64,000 nt of DNA from Stagonosporopsis chrysanthemi (GCA_022560025.1 JAFISE010000038.1:1-64000); one strand, 5' to 3'; positions 1 to 12,236 are shown, counted from the stretch's first letter. A program made the numbers and translations. The notes: generated by a model not told the origin, from the letters alone.

Positions 1-476
1 GACTGGGGAGCGCGCGCGGGAGGAGCAGCGCGAGGAGCAGCGGGGCGAGCAGCGCGAGGAGCAGCGCGGAGGCTGTGGCCGTCAGCAGCGGCGGGCGTGG
101 CGGCCTTCAGGGTCTTACCGTGCCTACGCAGCGTTTGGGCGGGCGCGGCGGGCAGAGAGAGCGAGCGGCGGAAGGATGGCGGGCGGGCGATGCGGGCTGC
201 GGTGCGGGCGGCGATGCGGGCTGCTGGGTGCTGGAGGACGCTGGGGCGGGCGTGGGAGTGTCGACGGACGGGGGCAGCGCGCGGGCTGGTGTGAAGCGGT
301 GCAGTGCCTGGAAGGGCCACTCGCTCCGGCGCGCACGGCCGACTGTCGACCGTCGACCGTCGACGGCACCATAGTACCCTGCACCGCACCGCACCGCACA
401 CCACCGCACACCACCGCAGCCGCCCACCACGTCCACCACGTCCACCACGTCCTCCCCCTCCCCCGCGCGACACACC
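1..476. other. GC-rich leader and upstream region, no gene assigned
   Basis: Very GC-rich. The first 70 bases hold an imperfect repeat built on GAGGAGCAGCGC, positions 346-363 hold GTCGAC repeated three times, and 380-450 has short CACC/CCACGT runs. Several overlapping frames are open only because stops are rare at this GC content, and none resembles a known protein. The repeat at the left edge could be the end of a Gln/Glu/Arg-rich coding segment outside the window, but this cannot be decided. The rest is probably promoter and 5' leader of the Iec3 gene. Confidence 0.4.
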
Positions 477-1626
477 ATGGCCACCGAGGCGCCCCGCCCC
501 GTCGAGCCCGCCGTCCAGGCCGCGCCGCCCGAGCCCGCCGCCGACGCTGCGCCCAAGGCCGTCAAGCGGTCGTGGAGGTAGGCATGCGCGCCGCACCCCG
601 GCCGCACCACACCACCGCCCCAGCCCCAGCCCCAGCTAACGCCCGCGCAGGCGCAAGTACCGCAAGATGCGCATCCGCTTCGACAACGCCATGCAGCAGA
701 GCAACGCCCTGATCATGGACGAGTGGAAGGCCATGGGCATCGCCCGCCGCCTGCAGGCCGAGAACGACCAGCTGCTCGACGCCCTGCTGGACTTCAACAA
801 CCAGCCACGCGTCCCCGCCCGCCAGCGCTTCGACCTGGCCCCGCGCCCAGAGCACCCGCCCGCCGACCAGCACGCCCTGCCGCCCGCCCAGCTGCTCGCC
901 GCCCACGCCCACGCCCTCCCGCACGCCCACGCCCTCCCGCACGCCCACAAGGCGCTGGCCACGCTCGAGGCCACCGTCCCCCACACCGCCGTCCCCGACC
1001 TGGCCGCCCTGCCCGACGGCATCGACCTCAGCGACCACGCCCCGGGCTACATGTCGCCGCAGCACGAGGACGACTACCTCCTGGCCCTCGACCAGCTCCT
1101 CGAAGACCCGGCCTTCGAAGCCGCCGCCGCCCACCACCGCACCCTCCACCTCGGCCCCTCGCAGCCGCCGCTCGCCGAGAAGGACCTCACCATCCGCAAC
1201 CCGGACAGCGTGTACAACTGGCTGCGCAAGAACCAGCCCCAGGTCTTCCTCCAGGACAAGGACGCCGCACACCACGACAACGCCTCAGAGAAGGCTGCCC
1301 CCAAGGGCGGCAGCAAGAAGAGCCGCCAGTCCAACGTTGGCGGTGGCGGCACCCCGGGGTCCAAGGACAAGGACAAAGACAAGGACAAGGACAAGGACAA
1401 GGACGACCACGACGGCGAGGATTCGGCGGCGCTGGAAGGCAAGGCCAAGGGCAAGAAAGGCGCCGCCGACCCAGACGACACGGCCTACCGGCCCAAGGGC
1501 GGGAGCAGCAGGCCCGCGAAGCGCAAGCGCGACGCCGGCGAGGGCGAGGCCAAGGGCTCCCGCAAGAAGAACCGGCCCAGCACGGCAGCTCCAGCTGTCT
1601 CGGCACCACCACCTGCAGACGCGTAG
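477..1626 (+). CDS. IEC3: INO80 chromatin-remodelling complex subunit Iec3
   Basis: Two exons, 477-577 and 651-1626, with a 73-bp intron (GTAGGC donor, GCTAAC branch, GCGCAG acceptor); product 358 residues. The join gives WRRKYRKMRIRFD followed by a helical segment ending in ENDQLLDALLDFN. That is the conserved N-terminal block of fungal Iec3, an accessory subunit of the nuclear INO80 nucleosome remodeller. The remainder is low-complexity and basic: His-Ala-Leu-Pro repeats near residue 120, an Asp-Lys run near 270, and Lys/Arg-rich stretches near the C-terminus that look like nuclear localisation signals. The start is the first ATG in frame before the conserved block, in a CACCATGG context. 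Identification rests on the N-terminal block only; the tail is family-typical disorder. Confidence 0.75.
1363..1404 (+). repeat. AAGGAC hexanucleotide repeat inside Iec3
   Basis: About seven copies of AAGGAC (one with A for G) encode alternating Lys-Asp. The unit is a multiple of three, so copy-number change would alter tract length without a frameshift. A second in-frame repeat, an 18-bp unit coding for HAHALP, lies at about 904-947. Confidence 0.85.
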
Positions 1627-2029
1627 CCTGCCCTCACGACACATCTGCTTTGTAACACTATATCAATTCTTGGGAAACGGCGTACATGGGGATAGATACC
1701 CTGGGACTGGGACATTCTTTGCAGCTGCGGCTGCACGAGACATTATCCATCTGTCGATTTAATCTTCTGCGAGAATGGAATTATTCGTCTCTTTACCATG
1801 TAGCTTTGTATGATACACTGATGCACAAGTAGTGGTCATACCACCTGCAGACCACATCTCAGTCAATGTCAATCAGACTTTCAACGGCGAGACTTGAATA
1901 ATGCCATGTCAATCAGACTTTCATCGACGAGACTTGAATAATGCTACACGCCATGTCTCCTCTGACACGACAGCTTCGTACAATACACTACCCACCACAC
2001 AGTCCTCCCCCTCCCTACCACTGGCCAAC
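1627..2029. other. Intergenic space between convergent genes
   Basis: Holds the 3' ends of Iec3 (plus strand) and mS35 (minus strand). No coding signal seen. A 40-bp tandem duplication lies at 1866-1945 and is listed separately. Confidence 0.6.
1866..1945. repeat. Two-copy 40-bp tandem repeat
   Basis: Copies at 1866-1905 and 1906-1945 begin ATGTCAATCAGACTTTCA and match at 37 of 40 positions. They lie in the shared 3' region of two convergent genes. No open frame or obvious secondary structure was noticed. Confidence 0.9.
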
Positions 2030-3149
2030 CTATCTCTTCCGCGGCGCCTCAACAAGCACCGGCTCCGCCTCGGCAAACGGCAAGCTCGTATCGATAATCG
2101 TCCGCCCATCGACCAGCATCCCATTCCCCTTCTTCGCGTCCTCCAGCCGCGCGCTCTCCGCCCGCTTCGCCGCGAGATACTGCTTGCGCTCCGCCGTCAG
2201 GATCCACTCCTTGGGGAACTCGTGGCGCGTCTTGGGCGTGTGGTGGCGGAAGTCAAACGGCACGTCTTCAAACGTATCCGTGGCGTCCTGGGCCTCGGCG
2301 ATGAGCGCCGAGATGGTCTCCCCCAGGAACCGCTTGTTCTGCGTCTGCGTGTCGAATTGCTCCGTCGACAGCTTGATCAGGTCCGACGATGGGTTGTAGC
2401 GCGGGCCCGACAGCTTGATCAGCTTGGCGCGCTGCTGTGCGGTTAGGCCCAGGTCCGAGGGCGAGAACTCGACAACCACTTTATTGGCCGCCGGGTGCGA
2501 TTCGCCCAGGTACGACGTGTAGCGGAAGCGGAAGGGCGTTGCGGCGGTGGGGGGTTCGAAGGGCCGGGCCAGTTCTGTCTCGCGTTAGCACTCGCGCCGT
2601 CTGGCAGACACAATGGCAAGACGCACCGTGCAGCAAGGGCAGCTCCCACGCGATCAAGCGCGCGTACTCCCTCAGGTAGCGGTGCATCTGCAGCTGGCCG
2701 TGGCCGTGGCTGGTGATGTCGTCGCCGTAGTAGTCCTCGTCGGGCCCCATCGACTCCTCGCCCTCAGCCCAGAACCCGTCTCTGATCAGGCGGGGGTCCT
2801 CCTTGGGCATCAAAAAGTCGTCCTCGCTCTCGAGATCCGTTTTGCTCGCGAGCGGGATGCCGGTCGTACCCTTGCGGCCCGCATCGCCAGCGAGCTCCGG
2901 GCCCATCTGCCTAAAGTCCGCGGCGAACTTGCGCAGCTGCGCGGCCGTCTCCTCGGGCGTGTGGGTGACGGGTGCCTTGGGTTTCGCGGCCGCACGAGGC
3001 GGCTCGTCTTCTCGGTCTCGCGCGGACCGGCAGGGTGTGGTGGAGAACGGTCGGTGCCATTGGGCTGCATGATTCGATGACGGCCGTGACGGTAGCGAGG
3101 ACGGGCAGCGCCGCGACTGCTGCAGCAGCCTCCGTGTGACTGACGCCAT
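2030..3149 (-). CDS. RSM24: Mitochondrial small ribosomal subunit protein mS35 (Rsm24)
   Basis: Exons 3149-2627 and 2574-2030, intron 2575-2626 (52 bp, GTGCGT donor, GCTAAC branch only 9 nt from the acceptor); 355 residues. The splice restores ELPLLHELARPFEPP, the conserved centre of the Rsm24/MRP-S28 family, followed by FRYTSYLGE, VVVEFSP and DVPFDFRHH blocks. The N-terminus is basic, Ser/Arg-rich and ends in RPFSTTPCRSAR, as expected for a mitochondrial presequence. The protein is a structural part of the mitochondrial 37S ribosome. The ATG at 3149 was chosen because it starts the presequence; 27 more residues are open upstream but do not look like coding sequence. It shares a short upstream region with ALG13. 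Confidence 0.88.
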
Positions 3150-3340
3150 GCTGCTGGGGATGGGGATGGCGTCGTGAACTTTTCGCCGCGTCGCATCGCC
3201 GTGATTCCTTGGCGCACAAGTCCGTGCCACGAGCCAATGCGAGGCGGTTGTGTCCGACCTCCGTGCACTTCCCCGCGCATCGCATCGTCCTTCTTCAATA
3301 CGGCTCGTTGGACCTCTTGGCTGTTACCGCTTCTGTTCAA
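3150..3340. promoter_or_regulatory. Bidirectional promoter of mS35 and ALG13
   Basis: Only 191 bp separate the two divergent start codons, so both promoters must lie here or overlap the genes. No specific element was identified. This is inferred from layout. Confidence 0.45.
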
Positions 3341-3981
3341 ATGACCTCAGCGTGGAAATGGACACCGAGCTCGAAGCTGTGCTTTGTCACCACGGGCGCA
3401 ACAGCACCATTCACGGCACTGATCGAGTCTGTCCTGAGTGCTTCATCCTTGAACGCACTGCTGGAGAGTGGCTATACCCATCTGTTGATACAGTACGGCT
3501 CTGCTAGGGATGTATACACCACGGCATCGGCTACTGCTCGCTCGCATGTAAAAGACAGAATGATCATCGACGGCATCGATTTCAATCCGGACGGGCTCCA
3601 GGCGCAACTTAGACTAGTGCAGCAATCCAAAGGCTTGACCATTTCACACGCTGGGTCTGGGTCCATCCTCGAGGCACTCCGCTACCAGATCCCCTTGATT
3701 GTTGTGCCAAACACGAGTCTTCTCGACAACCACCAGGAAGAGCTCGCTGTTGCCATGGAGCGGTCGGGGTACCTGCTGCAGGGACGTGTTGAGTATGTAT
3801 CTCCGTTACGTCGTCAGGCCGTCCAACACTGACAGCTTTCAGGGACCTTGGGCCGGTAATTCGAAAGTCAGAAGAATTCCGCACTAAGATGTCTCAGTTC
3901 CCTCCCATTACGAGCGGGAAGCACAGAGAAACGAAGAGCTTCGCTGCCATCATGGACGAGACTGTGGCGTTCATGGATTGA
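3341..3981 (+). CDS. ALG13: UDP-GlcNAc transferase subunit Alg13
   Basis: Exons 3341-3792 and 3843-3981, intron 3793-3842 (50 bp, GTATGT donor, TTTCAG acceptor); 196 residues. Catalytic subunit that pairs with membrane protein Alg14 on the ER surface and adds the second GlcNAc to dolichol-PP-GlcNAc in N-glycan synthesis. The sequence shows the family start KLCFVTTGAT after a short leader, and the nucleotide-sugar binding region ISHAGSGSILEALRY followed by PLIVVPN, with DNHQEELA downstream, all typical of the GT28 C-terminal fold. The second exon gives DLGPVIR and a C-terminal helix. Length fits single-domain fungal Alg13. The upstream ATG at 3209 is in frame but would add a non-conserved extension, so the ATG at 3341 is preferred. 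Confidence 0.92.
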
Positions 3982-5032
3982 TGTGTCCGTTTCGACCAAG
4001 CTGTGGCCATCACTCACAACGCATTCTCACGCTGATCACCCATGTGAATTCATCTAGCCTGCGCATCGCTGCATCGGCTCCAGATCAAACCAAGATGGCT
4101 CTTGGAGAGTCTCGAGCCAGAGGTTGGACAGCTTTGTCCGACAGTCGCACTTGTGGCACCATTGCTATGGTCGATGCAGCACTCAGGAGGTACGAACATA
4201 CTCGATGCTAGCGCCTGCAGATTGAGGATATGACCGTTGCAATGTCACAACATAAACGGCTTCTTGATGCAGACCCTTCTCGCCTAGAAATGCCGGGTCA
4301 ATGGGTTGTGCGAGAACAGATGAGGACGACAACCGTATCAAAATCAACATTGCTACGTCAAGAATGGCTATCTTTCCGTCAACCCAGCATGGCGTGGCGT
4401 CGTCCCGCCCCCTGTGCTCCAACGGCTACCCGTTGTATCACTAAGCATCGCTCATCCACCAACCTGATGGTACGCCCCCTTGGCACATAATCAATACCAA
4501 TACTCGTATCGCGTTCTCAATTAGCAGCAGATAAGAGCTGCATGTGGCTGGCGTCGTGACGGAAAGCGCAGTTGCAAAGCGCACCCAATCGCCTGCCTTC
4601 CAGTACGATGTTGTATAGACTCCAGAATATATCAATACCCCACAGACAGCATAGACAAGTAGCAAATACAGCACTACCGACCCTTCCAGGCAGACTTGGA
4701 CACTTTGAGACGAAAATCTGTAACTAAGCAAATAGTCATGTACGCGTGCCACTGCCTGTGTGCACAATGGTGTGTGCGCAGTTGCTTCAACTAGGTTGAG
4801 TTCCTGACCGCTTCATCGCACAACTACTTCCCAGTCGTTCCACGGCATGCAAGCACATTGAGCTTTCAAGGCTGCTGCCCCTCACTCCCAGGTGTAGACC
4901 AACATTTCGGGCTGATTCCGCTGCAACACCGCAACATCCAGCTCAAACACGTTCGCATTTTGGATATCTCGTCCACTCGCTTGCACATACCAGACCTACA
5001 TTCGTTCCACATCAGCGAATACACCACGCAGC
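3982..5032. other. Intergenic region without a supported gene
   Basis: About 1.05 kb. Only short unrelated open frames are present. One minus-strand frame at 4441-4767 codes for a hydrophobic 108-residue peptide but has no family resemblance and no splice context. The last few hundred bases are likely the promoter of the glucanase. Confidence 0.5.
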
Positions 5033-6448
5033 ATGCGGCTTCCAGTCAACTTGCCACTCCTCTTGGCGGCTACCAATAGCCTCGTTGGTGCAGTTCCATC
5101 AAGGTTGCATTCTGCCGTTGACTACACTCGCATTGATCCTGACCCAAACAGTGTCTCGCACAAGAGAGGCGTCGGCTTCAACTGGGGCAGCACGAAGGTC
5201 CGCGGCGTTAACCTAGGGGGATGGCTGGTCCTCGAATCGTCAGTCCCCCAAAAACATCGTCAACACCTCTGACACATCGCAGCTTCATCACCCCCTCAAT
5301 CTTCGAGTCGCACTCCTCTCCTGGCTGGCCCGTTTTTGACGAATGGACCCTCTGCGAGAAACTTGGCAGGCAGGGCTGCTACGACACGCTCAAACCACAC
5401 TGGGACACCTTTGTCTCACTCCAGGACTTCCAGAAGATCCGCGACTCTGGCTTCAACGTGGTCCGCATCCCTGTCGGCTACTGGTCCTACGTCGAACCAT
5501 GGGGCCCCTTCACTCAAGGTGCGGCGCCTTACCTCGACCAAGCCATCACCTGGGCGCGCGAGACTGGTATCAAAGTCATCATCGATCTGCACGGTGCGCC
5601 GAAGAGCCAAAACGGATTCGACCACAGCGGCCAGAGGCTGGAAATCCCGGGATGGGGCGATGCAGACAGTCTCGCGTACACTCACCAGACGCTAAAGATC
5701 TTGAACGAGAAGTACGCAAAGCCGGAGATGGAGGACGTCGTCATCGCCATCCAGCCTGTCAACGAGCCCTTCCTGGCCAAAGTCCCGCAAGATACAGTCC
5801 GCCAGTTCTACCGTGATGCTTTCTACAACCTACGCGAGGTCAGCGATACACCCATCGCCTTGCACGACGGCTTCTTCGATCCGAGTTGGATGAACGGATT
5901 CTTGACGCCACAAGACAACAACGCGCAAGGCGTCATCGTTGACCACCATCAGTACCAGATCTTTGATGCTGGGCTCGTTGCTATGGGTGTGGAGCAGCAC
6001 TTGACCATGGCTTGCAGCGCTGTAAGTGGACCTCTCCAGTCTCTCATCTATTACTCATGTTCAACAGGTCAGCACCTACGCCACGTCTGATAAATGGATG
6101 ATCGTCGGCGAGTGGTCGGGAGCTATGACGGACTGCGCCAAACATCTCAACGGCTTCGCCACTGGTTCGCGCATGGAAGGTAGTCTCGCCGGCACGTCCT
6201 ACATTGGCTCCTGCACAGGGAAGTCTGGCCGAGTCGACGCGTGGACGCAAGACTGGAAGGATAGTGTGCGCAGGTACATCGAGGTCCAACTTGACGCATT
6301 CGAGGCACGCACACAAGGCTGGGTCTTCTGGAACTTCAAGACCGAAGGCAGCGCAGGCGAGTGGGATCTCTTTCAGCTGCTTGACGGCGGCGTCTTCCCG
6401 CAACCGCTGAGCGATCGCAAGTTTGGCACGTACTGCACTCATCTCTGA
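5033..6448 (+). CDS. EXG1: Secreted GH5 exo-1,3-beta-glucanase
   Basis: Exons 5033-5238, 5283-6021 and 6068-6448 with introns of 44 and 46 bp; 441 residues. A signal peptide (MRLPVNLPLLLAATNSLVGA) leads into RGVNLGGWLVLE, the family opening. GH5 landmarks follow in order: FDEWTLCEKLG, GFNVVRIPVGYW, IIDLHGAPKSQNGFDHSG, the acid/base glutamate in QPVNEPF (about Glu230), DHHQYQIF, and the nucleophile in VGEWSGAMTDC (about Glu330), then WVFWNFKTE. The enzyme releases glucose from the non-reducing ends of 1,3-beta-glucan during wall remodelling. The third exon carries the nucleophile, so splicing is needed for activity. Length and motif order are normal and nothing looks broken. Confidence 0.93.
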
Positions 6449-7352
6449 GCTGAGGGATGTTGTTGTACCTGAAACTGGCTTTTTCTGTGGTTTCAGGTGC
6501 TCGGCGGGGATGATGATGCCTTACAAAGTATAGGAGCAAATATCATAGCAGGGACTTGGATAGGCATGTATGGATATGTCAGCATTCACATAGCTAATAC
6601 AGTGGTGGATATCATCGACTTCCTCAGAATCTTTCCTGCTCAATGGACGTCGTTCCTAACTTGCGTCGCTTGTCGATTCTACTGGCGAAAGAAGGTAGTT
6701 TTAAAAATGTTCCTGCCAAATAGGAATGGGACCTCTGTACTCAATTGCGCCCGCTTGGCTGGCCCAGTTGCTTCATGCGTTGCGTCAGAAGCCCCACTGC
6801 CTGCAACACATCTTACAAACCTGACATCAACGTATAGTACCGCTTCCAGGCCTCCAGTACACCTTGGTCGAAAACTTGAGAGGTGCTATGCGATACAGGA
6901 CGGAATAGGTCGCAAAAAGCGTTGGTTGATGTCGACGAGATCATCTGAGAGATCAGGGGGTGCCGCCACCGGTCTGATAATCCTCCGCCTCGTCATTGCA
7001 AGCCGTGTTCCTACGGATGCGCTCACTGGAAATGCTGAAAACCCTCAACGGTTGATAAGCGGGATGGGCGATACGTGATCTTCTTCTCAAAGTCCTTTTC
7101 GGCCAGTCTTCCATTGGCAGTTAGTTGGTGGCGAGAGCGCCTAGAAGGCCGACGCACAAAGATGCTTTTCAAATTACCGATAGGTTCGGGGGCTCACTTC
7201 CCAAATGTATAGTCGCGATGGATCGCAGTGGAGAATACATATTATCTCTTGTCGTATATCAAGTACATCGGATATATCATAACGAGCAGATGCTTGCCTT
7301 TGACATGATCAATCTTCTGAGTTCCCTGCCATCAGTACCTCAGCCTCACCCA
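6449..7352. other. Intergenic region between glucanase and HFM1 3' ends
   Basis: About 0.9 kb between convergent genes. Base composition is closer to 45-50 percent GC and there is no coherent reading frame. I see no gene, repeat or RNA here. Confidence 0.5.
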
Positions 7353-10300
7353 TCACTCGTCAACGAGTTCAACAATATCACCGAATTCTTGGAAGAGCCA
7401 TGGCTGCAGATCTTGGAAGCTGTCCGGGATATCCTTGGTTTCTTCCTTTTTCACGACAGTGGCATTTGTTGCGGTCGTGAAGTTGACCAGAGTCTGCTCA
7501 GCTGCGATGTTCTTCTTGCTAGTGGTCAGCTCCTCGCCGCAATATATGTCGCCGTCTTCATCTCCCTCCTTTGAAGTCAAAGTTGGTTGCTGGGGTCCCA
7601 CTTCGACCTGCTGGAACCCACGATCATCTTTGCCTTGTGGCATCGAAACGGCCGATTTGAAGTGACGGCACTGCTCGGGACTGCTCGTCGCTTCAACGAA
7701 GGGGCTAATAGCTCCTCGCGATGTTGTTTGGCAATTCTCGCGGGCCGAAACCACAAGCGCTCCCCCTTCCACACCGTGGCTCGACCTTCCACCAGCAGCA
7801 AAATCAAACCCAATTGGGAAGTCGACATCGGCATATTCCTCTGGATCATAGACAACATCCTGCGCCTCGAAACTTGGCACACTCGCGATACCCATGATAT
7901 CTGCCCCCTGTAGATCTTGAGAATCGGCGAGACCGACGATTGCCTCGCCAAAAATGGAATCGTCGTCGCCAAACGTCTCCGAGCCGAGTGAGGCGACTGA
8001 CGCCTTGCCAGCGAAGTGTAACGAAGCCACTTCACCAGATGCCCCTTTTCGACCCTGGACAGCAAAGGGGTTATCAGCAAGTTCGCCGAACTCAACATCG
8101 CCATAATCGCTCGAAGTCTCGGAGCGTGCCGGGGTCGTCTGAGAGAGGAACGACAGCTGATGATCTCCGCCTTCACCGTAGTGATATGCGGGTCTTGTGT
8201 GCATGACTGAGTGAAGTGATGGTGGCACGTCCTTCTTCTGTACACTCTTGTGGAGGTTGTGCAAGTCACGATAGTCGTGCGGTCCATTGATGGCGTACTC
8301 TTTCTTGCGCTTTTTCTCTTGTGTCAGATCAAGCTCTTCGACATCGGCTGGAGTCTTTCGTTTCGAGGATATAAGCTGCAGCTTCGTCTGCGTCTTGATG
8401 TCTCTGGATCCTTTGAACGGCGATTGTCCTTGGTGGTCTTTTATCGGTCCACGCTTAGGGGCAACTTTCTTGGGTGGCCTATCCATTCCGTGCTTACAAC
8501 AATAATGCTTACATGATTCCTTGTCCTTGCACTTGTGATTGCACGACCATCTTCCATTGGGCAGCTGGACAGGTTCAGGATCTGCAGTATCTTCCGCAAC
8601 GGCAACGAGGTACTTAGAGCAATCTTTGCCCTTCAATGATGTGCTGTTAGCGGTATCGTCGTATTTCACGGCGTCAATCGATTCTGCGAAGTCGTCGATG
8701 TGCTCGAAATCGAGCTCCCCGCCTACAGCTTTGGATAATGTCTCGTCATCAATGTCAGCATCGCCGAACTCATCACTGGCTGTTGACTTCTTTCGCTGAA
8801 TTGTGGTATTCTCGATACGGCGCTTGGAGATGTTGGATTTCTGCGTCTTCGCAGACTCGACCGCCTTGACTTGGGGCAGAAACAAAGTTCGAGCAATTCT
8901 AGGCACGGCGGTTGCGTCCCGCATGCTGCCCGCTGCGAGGAGATCAGCGGATATATCGTCGGAAAGACGTCACATACCAATGCCTTCGCACATGAGATAG
9001 CAGTTGATACGCTGATCTGCGCTAGCCAGCAGCGCTGGGAATGCTAGGCTCTGGCCAGCACCGAGCTTGGAGCCACTGAACATGTTATCAGCACTGCAGG
9101 CAATTGGTACTCATGATGACCTACTTGATTCTTGCAAAATGAAGTTTGCGCCCGTCAGATGTTTCCGCCAGAACACAAACGTAGATCAGCTTGTTAGCGA
9201 ACTTATCTGGGGGCGTCTCGTTAAGAAATCCAATGTCTGCCTTGACGTGGACCTTGACACCCTCCGATGTCCTCACGGCCTCTTCGGTGTTAGTTGTGTA
9301 CTGATTTGAAGATTTTCATAACCCACCGACGAAGGCTGAATATGGAGCGATATACGAAGCTTTGGATACGATTTCAAGCAGTCCAGAACCTTCAGCCCAA
9401 AAGGTGGATTTCTACCAACGATCGTCTCGATGCGACGCGCATCTGTGGCTCCGAGGTCCTCGATGCTCCGAACACCAGCATTGACAAGCTTTCGAACGGC
9501 AACAGCGCCCAGTTCAGGGATTTGAATCATTTGCAAGGGGCTATCATCCCAAGCTTTCGATCCCAAGCAGCGCTCCAGCATCAGTGCACTGTGTATGCTG
9601 ACTGAATCGCCTAAGCATACCTGACAGTCTATGATGCACCGTGTCAGACTGTTGATGGACCTGAATATTGTTGCCACTTCCTGTGCATATTGTTGCTTGT
9701 GCTTGCTTGCATCACCATCCCAGCAGAGGTCCGCATGGCCAAGGACTGACTGTATGATGAGTGAGACCTTCTGAGCCGGGAGATCAAGATTCACAGGTAT
9801 CGGAAACCGAATAGAGGGTGACTTGTTCAATGTCTTGTAAAGGCCTTTCTCGCCTTGACGAAATCGAATCTTCGAAAACTCCGCGGCTTGGGCTATGGCT
9901 GAAAGCTGCGTAACTCACAGATTAGTCAATTCCTTCAAAGACATGCTGTGACCTACAATCTCTGATAGCGTCGACTTGGGTTGCAGGCCCATGAACACCT
10001 TCATGGTCTCGAACTGCACATAATAACGTGCCATAGCATGGCCAAACTCTGTGCATCGAAGCGGTTCGTCACCCGTGGTCAGCTGATGCTTCTTCAGAAG
10101 GGCAAGGTCGCGAAAACAGATGTCATCCACCTGTTCCTGAATATCTTGACCACTTCGAGACCCTTCAAGTTTATAGTAGACTGGATTTTGTCGCAGCCGC
10201 ACATACAAGAATGTGCCGGTCAGCCATTTCCTGGCCGAACTGAGGTCCCGAATGGTTCCAAGTCCAATCTCGGCATTCATGTGCTCAATGAGGTTAAGGT

Positions 10301-12088
10301 GCAATTTGCTCTCGAGGATATCTTCACCTGTGACCAGGGTTTCGTAGCGACGGACCTTCGTTTGTCGTGTCATGATGACTGCGACTGCGCTGTCGTCGAA
10401 TTGGGGCCGGCCAGCTCGACCGAGCATCTGCATCATCTCAAGATCTGAGTATTCTTGCATCCCGACTTGCGACCACGACACTGTATTTTTTATGATGACG
10501 AGATGACACGGCAGATTCACCCCGACCGCCAACGTGGATGTGCAGCAGATGACACTGATGTCGCCTTGAAGGAAACCTTTCTCAATGCTGAGCCGATCGT
10601 CATGGTCAAGGCCTCCATGGTGAAAGGCTACACCAGAGGCAACGAGGTCGCGAAGGTGTTTGTCTTGAACACGGAGAGCTTCGGGTGGAGCATTCCAAAG
10701 CCGATCATGTTCACTTCTCGTGGCCCACCAATTTGCTATGAACGTCGCAGTGATAGCGCAAGACTTTCTTGTTGCGCAGAAGATCATCATTGGCTTCCGC
10801 TCCGAGTACTTGATGAAGATCTCCGGCAATCTAGCATCAAGCTGCTTATCAAAAGCAAAGTCATTGCTATTGCAAACATAGCCGCAAACATGCTTTCTCA
10901 ACTTGACCGGGCGGAACTCTTCTCCAAACTTCTCGTTACGTGCGGGAATGTCTGGCTCTGCAGAACTCCTGCCTAGCCAGGCCGCCACGTCGTGGAAGTT
11001 GGGAACGGTAGCTGATAGAGCGACAAAGCGAACACCAGTACTGATCGACTTCATGCGCGACACCACTGCCTCCAGCACAGCACCACGGTTGTCGTTGAGA
11101 ATGTGAACCTCGTCAATGAGGAATAGCCTGATAAGGCTTAAGAGCCTCTCATGGTCCTTCCACTTCCTCGTCATGCTGTCCCATTTCTCAGGTGTGGTGA
11201 TGATGATGTTTGCGCTTTGCACGTTGCGAAGATCTGCAGCATTACTATCGCCCGTAAGCTCGGCGCACTTGAGGCCGATATGGGTGAATTTCTTCTCCCA
11301 GTCTCGTTGCCGCTCAGAACATAGTGCTTTGGTTGGCGCTTGATAAATGACTTTGTACTGGCCTGTCGAGTTTGATGCAATGGCCCTGCAAATGGCCAGC
11401 TCCAGAATTGCTGTCTTTCCACTACCCGTGGGCGATGAAAGAACGAAATTATTGTCGGATTTGAAGACTTGGGCGAAGCACTTCGACTGGACGGCGTTGA
11501 ACATAGGAAAAGGAAATACTGTTCGGAGGCGATCTGGAAGAGCGGTGACAGGTACTAGAGGAATGCCCTGTACCATAGGAGGTTGGTTTGGTGAAGCTTC
11601 GTTCATGCTTCCTGTCACCACCGGCCGGAACGGGCGGTCGATGCCCCGTGGAGGGGCCTTGGGAAGAGGCATGTCAGTGTCGTCAAGATACCGCGCCTGC
11701 ACTTCTTCTTTGACAAGTCTCTTAGGTAGAAGATCTTCAAAAGGTTTAAGCTTGTATGTTGGCCCAGAAAATTTGGTCTCATGGTGGTCAGCTCGTCTTT
11801 GGCCAGCATTGAAGGCGGGGCTCGAAGAAGCACCCAACGCCGCATCGGAACTTGACTCGAGAGGTTCGTTGGCATTGTAGGCGAAACGACCTGTGAAGTC
11901 AGAACCAGTCGCACAGCTGACACGCGCAACTTGCCTAACGATGCACGAACAGATTCAGTGGGGCGAAAGTGCTGGTCTGAGAAGCACGTCAATTAATGCC
12001 ATGCCATGTCACAATTGCCACTACCTCTGTCGTCAAATGCTTCTTGATACTCGCATTGCATATGCGGCGGCGATCGTTCCTTCTCCAT
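7353..12088 (-). CDS. HFM1: Meiotic crossover helicase HFM1/MER3
   Basis: Seven exons: 12088-12025, 11976-11935, 11890-9957, 9905-9327, 9279-9125, 9075-8978, 8932-7353; 1,483 residues. A nuclear Ski2-like DNA helicase that stabilises recombination intermediates so that they become crossovers in meiosis. Visible are the Walker A SSPTGSGKT (Lys about 194), the DEVH box (about 295), SATVPN, and LGRAGRPQFD with the winged-helix/ratchet region. The Sec63-like domain follows (LSAIAQAAEF, RFRQGEKGLYKTLNKSP, PAQKVSLIIQ). A C-terminal Cys/His cluster CNHKCKDKESCKHYCC and a long acidic tail close the protein. All splice junctions restore family sequence. The second intron (11891-11934) is GC-AG. An alternative start lies nine codons downstream at 12061. 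Confidence 0.93.
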
Positions 12089-12236
12089 GTGTTCTCCGTC
12101 GTATAGCCTAGATGAGCTAGGCCCCAAAGAAAGCCGAGCTGGACCTTGGGCTACGTGATATTGCCGATCGTTGTACGGTCTCGGGTGCGTCCAATCGACT
12201 ACAAAACGTTAACAAAACACCATAGGTATTCACCAC

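Noticed and set aside
562..1275. A 237-residue minus-strand frame and other long frames over Iec3
   Set aside because: Antisense shadows of a GC-rich coding region; low-complexity Val/Gly-rich translations with no family motif.
3209..3340. Upstream in-frame extension of ALG13
   Set aside because: The added 44 residues are not like the family N-terminus, and they overlap the narrow divergent promoter with mS35.
4441..4767. Hydrophobic 108-residue minus-strand frame
   Set aside because: No similarity, no splice or start context and neighbouring sequence is not coding-like; hydrophobic runs arise by chance in T-rich strands.
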